Origin: Candidatus Gastranaerophilales bacterium
Lineage (GTDB): Bacteria; Cyanobacteriota; Vampirovibrionia; Gastranaerophilales; Gastranaerophilaceae
Length of the DNA: 64,000 nt
Reading direction: 5' to 3'
Assembly: GCA_944322785.1 (NCBI GenBank)
Contig: CALUPW010000002.1
Location: 186,001-250,000 of the forward strand
The position numbers were made by a program, and so were the translations under genes. The notes beneath the pieces were generated by a model. It saw nothing but the letters and a program-made list of their open reading frames with translations, was not told where the DNA came from and did not search any database. This document shows, piece by piece, positions 8,530-15,744 of the stretch. The first letter of the stretch is position 1; each line of letters starts with the position of its first letter.

Positions 8530-9717
8530 TTATTTTTTGTCTTTGTCAACGTTTTGTTCGGCTGCTTTTTCTTCCGCTTCAAGTTTTTTCATTTCTTCCT
8601 GTGAAATAATTGTAACCGGACGTCCGGGGGTTAGTTTTTGAAGTCCGTTGGTGACGATTCTGTCCCCTTTTTTAACACCGTCCTCCACAATCCATGTATC
8701 GCCGTTCTGTCCTTTTGTTTTTATATATGTAAGCTGAGGAAGGTCATTTTCATCAAGCTTGTAAACATATTTGCCGGCCTGATTTTCCTGAACTGCAACC
8801 AGCGGAACAACAGGAACATTTGATGGTTTATTTGCATAGAGTTTTGCGGTCAAAAATTCGCCCTGAATAAGAGCATTGTTCGGATTTTCAAAGGTCGCAC
8901 GCATTGTAATAGTGCCTGTTGACTGGTCGACTTTGTTGTCTTGAAAATCCTGAACGCCGTCAAATTTGTATTTTTCACCGTTTGAGAGATACAACTCGAC
9001 TTTTCTGTTTGAATTTGCATCGCCGTCTGAGTTTGCAAGAATAGCATAATCGCTTGAATCAAGCGGAAATGTTACATAGATAGGGTTCATACTGTTAATT
9101 GTTGTCAATGCCCCTGATGACGGTGTTACGTAGTTTCCGACTGTTACATTGATAATTCCGACACGTCCGTCGACGGGGGATTTAACCATTGTGTAGCCCA
9201 TAATCCGCTGACTGTCATTGTAGCTGGCTTCGGCAGAAGCTACCTGCGCACGGAGCGAATCTCTTTGTGAAAGCATCTGATCATACTGTGATTTTGCGAT
9301 GTAATCTTTTTTGACAAGTTCTTCTGCACGGGCAAGTTGTTTTTCTGCGTATGCAAGCTGAGCTTTTAAGTTTGCAACATTTGCTTTTGCCATTTTTGCA
9401 GCATTAGAAAACTCTGTCGGTTCAATTTGAAAAAGTGTTTGACCCGCTTTTACGTAGTCACCTTCTTTAAAGTAGCTTTTGGTGAGATAACCGGAAATAC
9501 GTGCAAGAACATCTACTCTGTACTTTGAAACCACACGTGCAGGGGCTTCGTAGGTTCGTATAATACTTCTTTCCTGTACTGTATCAACAACAACCTGCGG
9601 GGCAGGACGATTTTTCAAAGCTTTGCCCGATTTTATATTATTGTAAACGGTTATCCCATATCTAAATAGAATTGCGCCGATAATGAGCGACAATATTATA
9701 ATTATTGTTTTTTTCAT
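8530..9717 (-). CDS. RND efflux periplasmic adaptor (membrane fusion protein)
   Basis: Bridges the RND pump and the TolC-like channel. The 395 aa have an N-terminal hydrophobic anchor (IIIILSLIIGAILFRYGI). A lipoyl half follows (RISGYLTKSYFKEGDYVKAG), then a coiled-coil hairpin around residues 100-160 rich in Ala/Lys/Glu, the second lipoyl half (VKSPVDGRVGIINVTVGNYV) and beta-barrel/proximal domains. The C-terminus is charged and probably disordered. No lipobox is obvious, so it is likely anchored by the N-terminal helix. GGGAGAT precedes the ATG. First gene of the operon, behind a consensus promoter with an operator-like palindrome. Confidence 0.94.
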   Translation of the reverse strand: MKKTIIIILSLIIGAILFRYGITVYNNIKSGKALKNRPAPQVVVDTVQERSIIRTYEAPARVVSKYRVDVLARISGYLTKSYFKEGDYVKAGQTLFQIEPTEFSNAAKMAKANVANLKAQLAYAEKQLARAEELVKKDYIAKSQYDQMLSQRDSLRAQVASAEASYNDSQRIMGYTMVKSPVDGRVGIINVTVGNYVTPSSGALTTINSMNPIYVTFPLDSSDYAILANSDGDANSNRKVELYLSNGEKYKFDGVQDFQDNKVDQSTGTITMRATFENPNNALIQGEFLTAKLYANKPSNVPVVPLVAVQENQAGKYVYKLDENDLPQLTYIKTKGQNGDTWIVEDGVKKGDRIVTNGLQKLTPGRPVTIISQEEMKKLEAEEKAAEQNVDKDKK

Positions 9718-9767
9718 TTAATCTCCCTAATCGTGTTTATTGGATATTTGTATATTTTAAAAGAAGT

Positions 9768-9785
9768 TTGTTGTAATTACAACAA
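9768..9785. promoter_or_regulatory. 18-bp palindromic operator candidate of the RND operon
   Basis: TTGTTGTAATTACAACAA is a perfect palindrome starting about 5 bp downstream of the -10 element, covering the transcription start. Such placement fits repression by a TetR- or MarR-type dimer. No such regulator is encoded nearby. Confidence 0.55.
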
Positions 9786-9789
9786 TTCA

Positions 9790-9818
9790 ATTATACAAAA
9801 GATATATTTTTTAAGCAA
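9790..9818 (-). promoter_or_regulatory. Sigma-70-type promoter of the RND efflux operon
   Basis: On the minus strand TTGCTT (9813-9818), a 17-bp spacer and a perfect TATAAT (9790-9795) precede the adaptor gene by about 75 bp. The promoter lies directly after the rdgB stop at 9823. Confidence 0.7.
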
Positions 9819-9822
9819 TATA

Positions 9823-10419
9823 TTACATGGGTAAATAAGAATTGTTTTTGAGATATTCAAAAACCTGTTTTAGAGCGTTGCTGCGATGTGAAATTTTATT
9901 TTTTTCATTATCCGTCATATCAGCCATTGTTTTGCAGGTGCCTTCGACTAAAAATACAGGGTCGTAACCAAATCCGTGCGTTCCTGACGGTGAAAGTGCA
10001 ATATTTCCGTTACATTCACCTGTTGCCTTGAGTACGATTTCACCCTTCGGGTTTATCAAAGTCATTGCACAGACGAATTTTGCATTTCTGTTTGTTTGGC
10101 CTTTTATTGCATCAAGAAGTTTGTCAATTCGTTTCTGGGCAGTATCTGCATATCTGGCTGAGTGAATTCCGGGGGCACCGTTTAAAGCTTCAACACACAA
10201 ACCGGAGTCATCTGCAAGGGTAAATTCTTTTGTAAGTCTGTTGGCTTCTTTTGCTTTTATAATGGAATTTTCTTCAAAAGTTTCACCGTCTTCAACCGGA
10301 TTAAAATTCAAAGATTTATCAATAGGCAAAAATTCAATTCCTGAAATATTATAAAGTTTTGCAATTTCTTTTATTTCTTCGACTTTATGCGGATTTTGAG
10401 TTGCAATTATTATTTTCAT
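9823..10419 (-). CDS. rdgB: XTP/dITP diphosphatase (RdgB/HAM1 family)
   Basis: Nucleotide-pool sanitiser that hydrolyses dITP, XTP and ITP to monophosphates, keeping deaminated purines out of nucleic acids. The 198 aa match the family. Family motifs are present: TQNPHKVEEI (7-16, phosphate binding), ADDSGLCVEALNGAPGIHSA (69-88, catalytic Asp and purine pocket), a GFGYDPVF motif near residue 148 and SHRSNAL near the C-terminus. It follows uppS by 16 bp in a two-gene operon. Confidence 0.95.
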   Translation of the reverse strand: MKIIIATQNPHKVEEIKEIAKLYNISGIEFLPIDKSLNFNPVEDGETFEENSIIKAKEANRLTKEFTLADDSGLCVEALNGAPGIHSARYADTAQKRIDKLLDAIKGQTNRNAKFVCAMTLINPKGEIVLKATGECNGNIALSPSGTHGFGYDPVFLVEGTCKTMADMTDNEKNKISHRSNALKQVFEYLKNNSYLPM

Positions 10420-10435
10420 AAAACTTTTACTCCGT

Positions 10436-11176
10436 TTATTTTCCGTAGCGTCTTTGACGGTTATGAAACTCTAAAATCGCTTCTGCAAGCGCTTCTTTAT
10501 CGAATTCCGGCCAGTATCTTTTGGTAACCAAAAGCTCGGAATATGCAATCTGCCACAAAAGATAGTTTGAAATGCGCATTTCACCGCCTGTTCTGATTAA
10601 TAAATCAGGATCCGGTATGTTTTTTGTGTATAAATTATTTGAAATTGTATTTTCCGTGATATTTTCAGGCAGAATTTCGCCGGTTTGAACTTTTTTACAA
10701 ATGTCTTTTACAGCATGAACGATTTCGTCACGTGCGCCGTAATTAAATGCTATTTGCAGATTTACGCCGGTATTGTTTTTTGTTGTTTCAACAGAATTTT
10801 TAAGTATTTTTTGCAGTTTTTCACTCAACTTTGTCGTATCGCCGATAAAATTTATCACAACATTATTTTCATTCATCTCTTTAAGTTCATTCTGAAGTGT
10901 TACGGCAAGCAAATCCATTAAAAAAGCAACTTCCTCCGAACTCCGGTTCCAGTTTTCGGTTGAAAAAGCGTAAACTGTCAGATATTTAACACCAAAATCA
11001 TCACACGCTCTCATTGCTGCTTTTAGTGAATCAACGCCTTTTTTGTGCCCGAAAGCGGACGGAAGATTGTGTTCTTTTGCCCAGCGGCGGTTGCCGTCCA
11101 TAATTATTGCAATGTGCTGTAAATTCGTTTCCTTTACAATATTTTTAATTTTTTCGTCTGCTGATAAAACCGGCAT
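10436..11176 (-). CDS. uppS: Isoprenyl transferase (undecaprenyl diphosphate synthase family)
   Basis: cis-Prenyltransferase that makes the C55 lipid carrier for peptidoglycan and other envelope glycans. Conserved motifs: IAIIMDGNRRWAKE with the catalytic Asp, FGHKKG, YAFSTENWNR, and the C-terminal PDLLIRTGGEMRISNYLLWQ dimer/substrate motif. The start is taken at ATG 11176 because AAAGGA lies 9 nt upstream; a TTG at 11200 would add eight residues (MTGKGIIK) but would overlap that SD. About 246 aa, normal for the family. Confidence 0.95.
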   Translation of the reverse strand: MPVLSADEKIKNIVKETNLQHIAIIMDGNRRWAKEHNLPSAFGHKKGVDSLKAAMRACDDFGVKYLTVYAFSTENWNRSSEEVAFLMDLLAVTLQNELKEMNENNVVINFIGDTTKLSEKLQKILKNSVETTKNNTGVNLQIAFNYGARDEIVHAVKDICKKVQTGEILPENITENTISNNLYTKNIPDPDLLIRTGGEMRISNYLLWQIAYSELLVTKRYWPEFDKEALAEAILEFHNRQRRYGK

Positions 11177-11225
11177 TTTTATAATTCCTTTGCCTGTCAA
11201 TTATATATAAAATACTTTTGTATGT

Positions 11226-11261
11226 AAAGCGTCCGCATTTCAAATTAAATGCGGACGCTTT
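11226..11261. terminator. Strong hairpin terminator between the 167-aa gene and uppS
   Basis: A perfect 15-bp stem (11226-11240 with 11247-11261) encloses a 6-nt loop. On the plus strand it runs into TTTTTT. On the minus strand it ends the gene stopping at 11287 and is followed by only TTTACATAC, so termination in that direction may be weaker. Confidence 0.7.
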
Positions 11262-11286
11262 TTTATATTATATTAAGGAGTATTTA

Positions 11287-11790
11287 CTATTTTGTTTTAA
11301 AGCCTTTGAAAAATTTGGAAACACCGTCGAATACATTAAGAACAGCGGTTGTTGCTTTTTCTGTTATAATTTTGGCTTTTTCGCCGACGATTTCTGCAGT
11401 TTTTTGAGGGTTGCCGAGAACTTCTAGCTCCTCTTCTGGTGGCTTATTAAATGGTTGTTCTCTACCCGGATTTAATGATTCTTTGATATTTGAGTTTTGA
11501 AAAAGTTTAACAATTTTTTTATAATTAAATGCAATACCCGCAGCTGTTCCTAAGCCTGCAAGCAGCAGAATCATTTTTTGTGTCGGCGTCATTGTTTTTT
11601 TGAATTGGAAATCTTCTTTATTTTCTATTTTGTCCTGATTATCTTTTATATTTTTCTCAAATTGGTCTTTTGTAAGAATTTTTTTATGACCGTTTTTGTC
11701 TGTAACATGATAACGGTTTTTGTTGTCAATTTGTACAAGATTTCCGCCTATCATAGATGAATTAAAGGTGTTAATCATTTCTGTTTTCAT
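11287..11790 (-). CDS. Uncharacterised protein with one central membrane-like segment (167 aa)
   Basis: Not recognised. Residues 1-65 are polar and Lys/Asn/Asp-rich (DNKNRYHVTDKNGHKK). A hydrophobic stretch (MILLLAGLGTAAGIAF, about 73-88) could cross the membrane. The C-terminal half is a helical Lys/Glu-rich segment ending FKGFKTK. AAAGG precedes the ATG and a copy of the TACTTTATATAT motif lies about 35 bp upstream, so it is expressed as its own unit. It may be a lineage-specific envelope protein (inference). Confidence 0.65.
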   Translation of the reverse strand: MKTEMINTFNSSMIGGNLVQIDNKNRYHVTDKNGHKKILTKDQFEKNIKDNQDKIENKEDFQFKKTMTPTQKMILLLAGLGTAAGIAFNYKKIVKLFQNSNIKESLNPGREQPFNKPPEEELEVLGNPQKTAEIVGEKAKIITEKATTAVLNVFDGVSKFFKGFKTK

Positions 11791-11820
11791 ATTTACTAAC
11801 CTTTCTGATTTTACACTTAC

Positions 11821-11841
11821 TTAAATATATAAAGTATAGTA
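11821..11841 (-). promoter_or_regulatory. TACTTTATATAT promoter-like motif
   Basis: On the minus strand TATACTTTATATATTTAAG lies about 35 bp upstream of the ATG at 11790. It matches the motif upstream of lptB and the genes starting at 45485, 59315 and 60703 at 12 or more core positions. Confidence 0.5.
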
Positions 11842-11892
11842 GTGCAATTATTTTGATAAATTTTCGGATATTTTTTACGAAAATTAACAGAA

Positions 11893-11934
11893 AAAAGACA
11901 TACTTATTGCAAAAACGCTTCCGGTATGTCTTTT
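11893..11934 (-). terminator. GACATAC/GTATGTC terminator downstream of nrdJ
   Basis: AAAAGACATAC (11893-11903) pairs with GTATGTCTTTT (11924-11934), followed on the minus strand by TTTTTT. The same stem sequence with a different loop ends groEL at 21569-21609. Confidence 0.65.
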
Positions 11935-11939
11935 AAAGT

Positions 11940-12125
11940 TTGACTAATATTTTTTTTTTAAGTGCCTCTCACTAACATCTATCCAAAGTGTAGGAGTGGA
12001 CTTCGTCTATGGGATTATTGTTTCACACTCCGCATCCGCTCACTAATTTTGCTTCGCAAAATATCTGTTCGCTTAGCTCCGTGCTACTTCGAGTTTCGCT
12101 TCGCTCCACTCTACACAAAATCCCA
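11940..12125. other. Repeat-rich spacer downstream of nrdJ
   Basis: No gene is visible. Contents: a T run (11949-11958), a perfect hairpin ATTTTGC-TTC-GCAAAAT near 12047-12062, and imperfect outer arms GTGTAG...AGTGGA near 11990 and TCCACTCTACAC near 12106. GTGGACTTCGTC near 11996 recurs near 21640 downstream of groEL. It looks like a decayed palindromic repeat. Confidence 0.5.
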
Positions 12126-14162
12126 CTATGAGCAGCCGGAATATCCGCACTTAAGACAGATAAAGCAGCCTTCCGCCATCTGAATTTCGTTTCCGCATTC
12201 AGGACATTTAACTGTTTTAATTTCGCCTGTCGGATTGTATTCCTCAGTTTCTTCAGCTTTAATCGGATTTGTAACTTCAGATTTCTTTTCCGGCTCAGAA
12301 ACCGTTTTCATTGATTTTTCAGCTTCAACCTGAGCTTCTGATTTTTTTGAATCCAAATTCATCGGCTGGAACTGACGGCTGTTGTTTCTGTAAACAGTAA
12401 TTCCTTTAAGATTGTTCTCATAAGCCAGAACATAAGCCTGTTCAATATCTTCACGTGTTGCGTGTTCTTCAAAGTTAACTGTTTTTGAAACAGCGTTGTC
12501 CGTGTGAAGCTGGAATGCAGCTTGCATTTTTACGTGCCAGTATGGAGAAACGTCGTGTGCAGTTACAAAAATCTTTTTGGCTTCTGCCGGAACTTTGTCA
12601 ACGTGAGCAACCGAACCTGTTTTTGCAATTTCTTTCATCAGGTCTTCTGAATAAAATCCGTGTTTGATAGCGTATTCTTTGAAAATCGGATTAACTTCAA
12701 GCATTTCGGTTCCGTCCATAATCAATCTTGAAAATACAAGCCCGAACAGAGGTTCAACACCGCCTGATGCTCCTGCAATCATTGAAATCGTTCCTGTCGG
12801 CGCAATACAGGTTGTTGTTGCGTTGCGGATTCCGAACTTTTCAATCTGTGCATCAAGTTCCATCCACTGTTCATCGGAAACTTTTCCGGCTGATTTCCCT
12901 TTGTATTTGTTGTAGAGGAAGTTTTTGCCGTCATAAACGCTTCCTTTAAAGTTGTTAAATCTTCCTCTTTCTTTAGAAAGTTCAATTGACTCGCATTTAG
13001 ATTCGTAGTCGATGAATTCCATAACCTGAGAGGCAAGTTTTGTACCTTCTTCCGAACTGTATGAAATTCCCATTTTCATAAGCATATCAGCCCAGCCCAT
13101 AACTCCGAGTCCGATTTTGCGGTTATTTTGAACCATTTCGGAAATCTGCGGAAGCGGGTAATTGTTTACGGCAATTACATTGTCCAAAAATCTTATTGCT
13201 GTTCTTGTAGTTTCTGCGAGAGTTTTCCAGTCAACTTCTGGGCCGTTTGTGCCTTCAACAACCATTCTGCCGAGGTTAATCGAACCTAAATTGCAGGCTT
13301 CGTAAGCAAGGAGCGGAACTTCACCGCAAGGGTTGGTAGATTCAATCTGACCGACAAGAGGGGTGGGGTTGTCAGAGTTCATTTTGTCAATAAAGATGAT
13401 ACCAGGTTCCCCGTTTCTCCATGCGCCATCAACAATTAAGTCAAACACTTTTTTAGCGCTCAATCTTGCAACAACCTGATTGTTCTGCGGGTTAACTAAA
13501 TCGTAATCTTCGCCTTTCTTGAGTGCTTCCATAAATTTGTCAGTAATCGCAACTGAAATATTAAAGTTATTTAATTTGTTGTTATCTGACTTGCAGTTGA
13601 TAAAGTCTAAAATATCAGGGTGATCAACTCTTAAAATTCCCATGTTAGCGCCGCGTCTTGTACCTCCCTGTTTAACGGCTTCGGTGGCAGCGTTAAACAC
13701 TTCCATAAATGAAACAGGCCCTGATGAAACTCCCATGGTCGAACGTACAACGCTGTTTTTCGGTCGGAGTCTTGAGAATGAAAAACCTGTTCCGCCGCCT
13801 GATTTGTGAATGAGCGCCGTATTTTTAACGGTTTCAAAAATACCTTCAAGGCTGTCTTCAACCGGAAGTACAAAGCAAGCCGCTAATTGTCCGAGTTCCC
13901 GTCCTGCATTCATCAATGTCGGAGAGTTCGGCATAAAGTAGCATTTTGTTATAAAATCATAAAATCTGTCAGCAAGTTTTTCAACATCTGCCTGAGTTTT
14001 ACCGAATTTTAAATCGCCTGATGCAATTGCCAGAGCAACGCGTCTGAACATATCTGACGGTTTTTCGGTACAATTTCCGTCTTTGTCTCTTTTCAAGTAT
14101 CTTCTTTCAAGAACTTTTATTGCGTTTTCGGATAAGTTCAATTTTTCTTCCACTAAGTTCAC
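12126..14162 (-). CDS. nrdJ: Vitamin B12-dependent ribonucleotide reductase (class II)
   Basis: Reduces ribonucleotides to deoxyribonucleotides using adenosylcobalamin as radical generator, so it works with or without oxygen. Visible motifs include [51 protein letters not shown], the active-site [21 protein letters not shown] and [18 protein letters not shown]. The C-terminus has two CxxC pairs (KCPECGN and CLKCGYSGC), the redox/zinc tail typical of NrdJ. The start is placed at GTG 14162 because GGAGG lies 5 nt upstream. The ATG at 14174 would put that SD inside the gene and adds only four residues. No cobalamin riboswitch is visible upstream. Confidence 0.96.
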   Translation of the reverse strand: MNLVEEKLNLSENAIKVLERRYLKRDKDGNCTEKPSDMFRRVALAIASGDLKFGKTQADVEKLADRFYDFITKCYFMPNSPTLMNAGRELGQLAACFVLPVEDSLEGIFETVKNTALIHKSGGGTGFSFSRLRPKNSVVRSTMGVSSGPVSFMEVFNAATEAVKQGGTRRGANMGILRVDHPDILDFINCKSDNNKLNNFNISVAITDKFMEALKKGEDYDLVNPQNNQVVARLSAKKVFDLIVDGAWRNGEPGIIFIDKMNSDNPTPLVGQIESTNPCGEVPLLAYEACNLGSINLGRMVVEGTNGPEVDWKTLAETTRTAIRFLDNVIAVNNYPLPQISEMVQNNRKIGLGVMGWADMLMKMGISYSSEEGTKLASQVMEFIDYESKCESIELSKERGRFNNFKGSVYDGKNFLYNKYKGKSAGKVSDEQWMELDAQIEKFGIRNATTTCIAPTGTISMIAGASGGVEPLFGLVFSRLIMDGTEMLEVNPIFKEYAIKHGFYSEDLMKEIAKTGSVAHVDKVPAEAKKIFVTAHDVSPYWHVKMQAAFQLHTDNAVSKTVNFEEHATREDIEQAYVLAYENNLKGITVYRNNSRQFQPMNLDSKKSEAQVEAEKSMKTVSEPEKKSEVTNPIKAEETEEYNPTGEIKTVKCPECGNEIQMAEGCFICLKCGYSGCS

Positions 14163-14354
14163 ACTAACCTCCATTTATAGTATAAAAAATATCCAAGTCT
14201 TCTTATTCATTACAATAAAAACTTAAAAATCATCCCCATAAATAAAAAAATATTTAAAGCATGGTTTGTTCTATAATTCTACAACAATAAGAAAAGGTAT
14301 GCAACATGATTTTTTAAATAATTTTCCGTTTTGTAACAAAATATTTTTAAAAAG

Positions 14355-14383
14355 TTTAGTGATTACCATGTTTATAATATAAT
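14355..14383 (+). promoter_or_regulatory. Possible promoter of the symporter gene
   Basis: TTTAGT (14355-14360), a 17-bp spacer and TATAAT (14378-14383). The -35 is poor and the predicted start would fall next to the SD GAGGTG (14391-14396), giving a very short leader. A second TATAAT overlaps at 14373-14378. Confidence 0.35.
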
Positions 14384-14403
14384 AGTGCTTGAGGTGAATT
14401 TTT

Positions 14404-15708
14404 TTGAAACACTCTAAACTTACAGCCCTGATATTTATAGCATTGTTTTTAGGTATAATTGTAGGACATTTTGTCCCTGACTTTGCTGTCAGAATGAAAC
14501 CGTTTGCGGAAATTTTTCTTAGAATGGTTAAGATGATAATTGCGCCTCTGTTGTTTTCGACGCTTGTTGTCGGAATTGCAGGGCACGGCGATGCTAAAAG
14601 CCTCGGTAAAATCGGACTTAAAACAATAATTTATTTTGAAATCGTAACAACACTGGCTCTTATTATCGGACTTACTATGGGAAATATCTTTAAACCCGGG
14701 GTAGGTTTTGTATCCGGCACATCAGAACATGCAATCGAAATGCAGGAAGCAGGGCTTATGGCTGCCGCTCATGCGCACACCTCAATCGGTGCAATGGTAA
14801 CGGATATTTTCCCGACAAGTATCGTTGATGCAATGGCAAAAGGTAATTTGTTGCAAATAGTTGTATTTTCAATATTTTTTGCGCTGGCAATCTGTGCTGT
14901 CGGCAAAAAAGCACAACCTGTTCTGGATGTTTTAAATTCAGTTTCGCAGATTATGTTTAAGTTCACCGAATACGTTATGTATTTTGCACCGCTCGGGATT
15001 TTCGGTGCAATAGCCGCAACCGTCGGCGCAAACGGGCTTGCAGTTCTTAAAAATTATTTTAAAATAATCGGTGCATTATATACAGCGCTTGCGGTTTTTG
15101 TAATTCTGGTTTTATTTATAGTCTGTAAGATTGTCAGAATTTCATTCAGAAATTTGTTGCGGGCATTGCAGGAGCCTGCACTTCTGGCATTTACAACAGC
15201 AAGTTCCGAGGCTGCATTCCCGAAAGCTATGGAAATTATGGAGCGTTTCGGGGTTCCGAAAAATATCGTAGGATTTGTTATGCCGACAGGTTATACGTTT
15301 AATCTTGACGGAAGCACGCTGTATCTTGCGATGGCTGTTCTGTTTTCATCACAGATTGTAGGGATAAATCTGGACTTAAACCAGCAGATAATAATTATGC
15401 TTGCTTTAATGCTTACAAGCAAAGGTATCGCAGGTGTCCCCAGAGTATCTCTTATTGTTCTTGCAGGCACGCTTGCAAGTTTTAATATTCCGATTCTAGG
15501 GGTTGCAATACTCTTAGGAATTGACCAGATTCTTGATATGGGAAGAACAACCGTAAACTTAATCGGAAACTGCGTTGCGACTGTTGTTATTGCAAGATGG
15601 GAAAAAGTTTTTGATTATGATAAGATGAAAGTGTTCGTGGCGCAATCAAAGGCTGAAAGTATCGGTGCCGATATTGAAAATTTCAGACAGGAACACAGAC
15701 AAAGATAA
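14404..15708 (+). CDS. Dicarboxylate/amino acid:cation symporter (DAACS family)
   Basis: Inner-membrane Na+- or H+-coupled importer of C4-dicarboxylates or acidic amino acids (DctA/GltP type). The 434 aa show about eight hydrophobic segments and the re-entrant-loop motifs: TTASSEAAFPKAME (serine-rich HP1), PTGYTFNLDGSTLYL (TM7), GIAGVPRVSLIVLAG (HP2) and RTTVNLIGNCVATVVIARWE (TM8). The start is TTG 14404, chosen because GAGGTGA lies 7 nt upstream. SSEAAFP and NCVATVV fit dicarboxylate carriers slightly better than glutamate carriers, but the substrate is not certain. Confidence 0.92.
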   Translation: MKHSKLTALIFIALFLGIIVGHFVPDFAVRMKPFAEIFLRMVKMIIAPLLFSTLVVGIAGHGDAKSLGKIGLKTIIYFEIVTTLALIIGLTMGNIFKPGVGFVSGTSEHAIEMQEAGLMAAAHAHTSIGAMVTDIFPTSIVDAMAKGNLLQIVVFSIFFALAICAVGKKAQPVLDVLNSVSQIMFKFTEYVMYFAPLGIFGAIAATVGANGLAVLKNYFKIIGALYTALAVFVILVLFIVCKIVRISFRNLLRALQEPALLAFTTASSEAAFPKAMEIMERFGVPKNIVGFVMPTGYTFNLDGSTLYLAMAVLFSSQIVGINLDLNQQIIIMLALMLTSKGIAGVPRVSLIVLAGTLASFNIPILGVAILLGIDQILDMGRTTVNLIGNCVATVVIARWEKVFDYDKMKVFVAQSKAESIGADIENFRQEHRQR

Positions 15709-15744
15709 GTTTTTATTACAAAAATAACATAAGGATGACAGAAG

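Noticed and set aside
14175-14403. Cobalamin riboswitch upstream of nrdJ
   Set aside because: No B12-box-like GCCACTG segment or long multi-stem leader is visible; the spacer is AT-rich and unstructured.
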